From: CBDCKR01 sp964572045
GTDB lineage: Bacteria > Gemmatimonadota > Gemmatimonadetes > Longimicrobiales > Gaopeijiaceae
Assembly: GCA_964572045.1 (NCBI GenBank)
Contig: CAZNEI010000040.1
Location: 1-22,333, forward strand
Direction: 5' to 3'
Length of the DNA stretch: 22,333 bases
Made by a program: the position numbers and the translations under genes. Under the pieces are notes generated by a model. The model had not been told where the DNA came from. It saw only the letters and a list, made by a program, of their open reading frames with translations, and did not search any database. Below, in pieces: positions 22,330 through 22,333 of this stretch; the first letter of the stretch is position 1; every line of letters starts with the position of its first letter.

Positions 22330-22333
22330 CCCC

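Noticed and set aside
1..22333. CRISPR arrays, toxin-antitoxin pairs, phage genes
   Set aside because: No regularly spaced repeats, no recognisable toxin or antitoxin pair and no structural phage proteins were seen.

Overview
The window is a GC-rich, densely coding bacterial stretch with G/C-ending codons, several GTG starts and weak or absent Shine-Dalgarno sites at many genes. The gene mix is housekeeping genes, a classical menaquinone cluster, FG-GAP/ASPIC and beta-propeller exported proteins, and YtcJ-type amidohydrolases. This fits an environmental Gemmatimonadota-like or related respiring bacterium. That placement is inference; no rRNA or tRNA gene is present to settle it.

Left part, 1-4224, plus strand. 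It holds the tail of an unidentified protein, then a non-coding stretch with a promoter and an intrinsic terminator that together outline a short structured transcript. After these come pheA (prephenate dehydratase with an ACT domain), an FG-GAP/VCBS repeat lipoprotein ending in an ASPIC/UnbV-like domain, and a TauD/TfdA-type 2-oxoglutarate dioxygenase.

Middle, 4327-10740, minus strand. Read 5' to 3' it holds a secreted beta-propeller-like protein, a YtcJ-like amidohydrolase lipoprotein, an APC amino-acid permease, a class IV aminotransferase (branched-chain/D-amino-acid type) overlapping the permease gene, a small membrane methyltransferase of the ICMT/PEMT type, and an exported metallo-beta-lactamase-fold hydrolase. 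The order suggests release, uptake and transamination of an amino compound, but no substrate can be read from the sequence.

Right part, 11021-21912, all plus strand. A promoter near 10917-10944 precedes menF-menD-menB-menA-menE, with stop/start overlaps at menF/menD and menA/menE. Together these encode chorismate to isochorismate, SEPHCHC, OSB-CoA, DHNA-CoA and prenylation. menC, menH and the thioesterase step are not in the window. Then come tyrS, purE (probably a leaderless message), an amidinotransferase/DDAH-superfamily hydrolase, greA and a thioredoxin-fold protein.

The right edge, 21913-22333, has no convincing gene. It holds a strong 14-bp hairpin terminator, a 14-nt match to the 16S rRNA 3' end (equivalently a perfect extended Shine-Dalgarno on the minus strand), and two direct copies of an 18-nt sequence resembling transposase-binding repeats at an insertion-sequence end.

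I did not find a clear new defence or mobile system. The best leads are the short transcript before pheA, the aminotransferase with no ordinary start codon, the leaderless purE promoter, the motif-variant MenE/PurE/PheA proteins and the insertion-sequence end.
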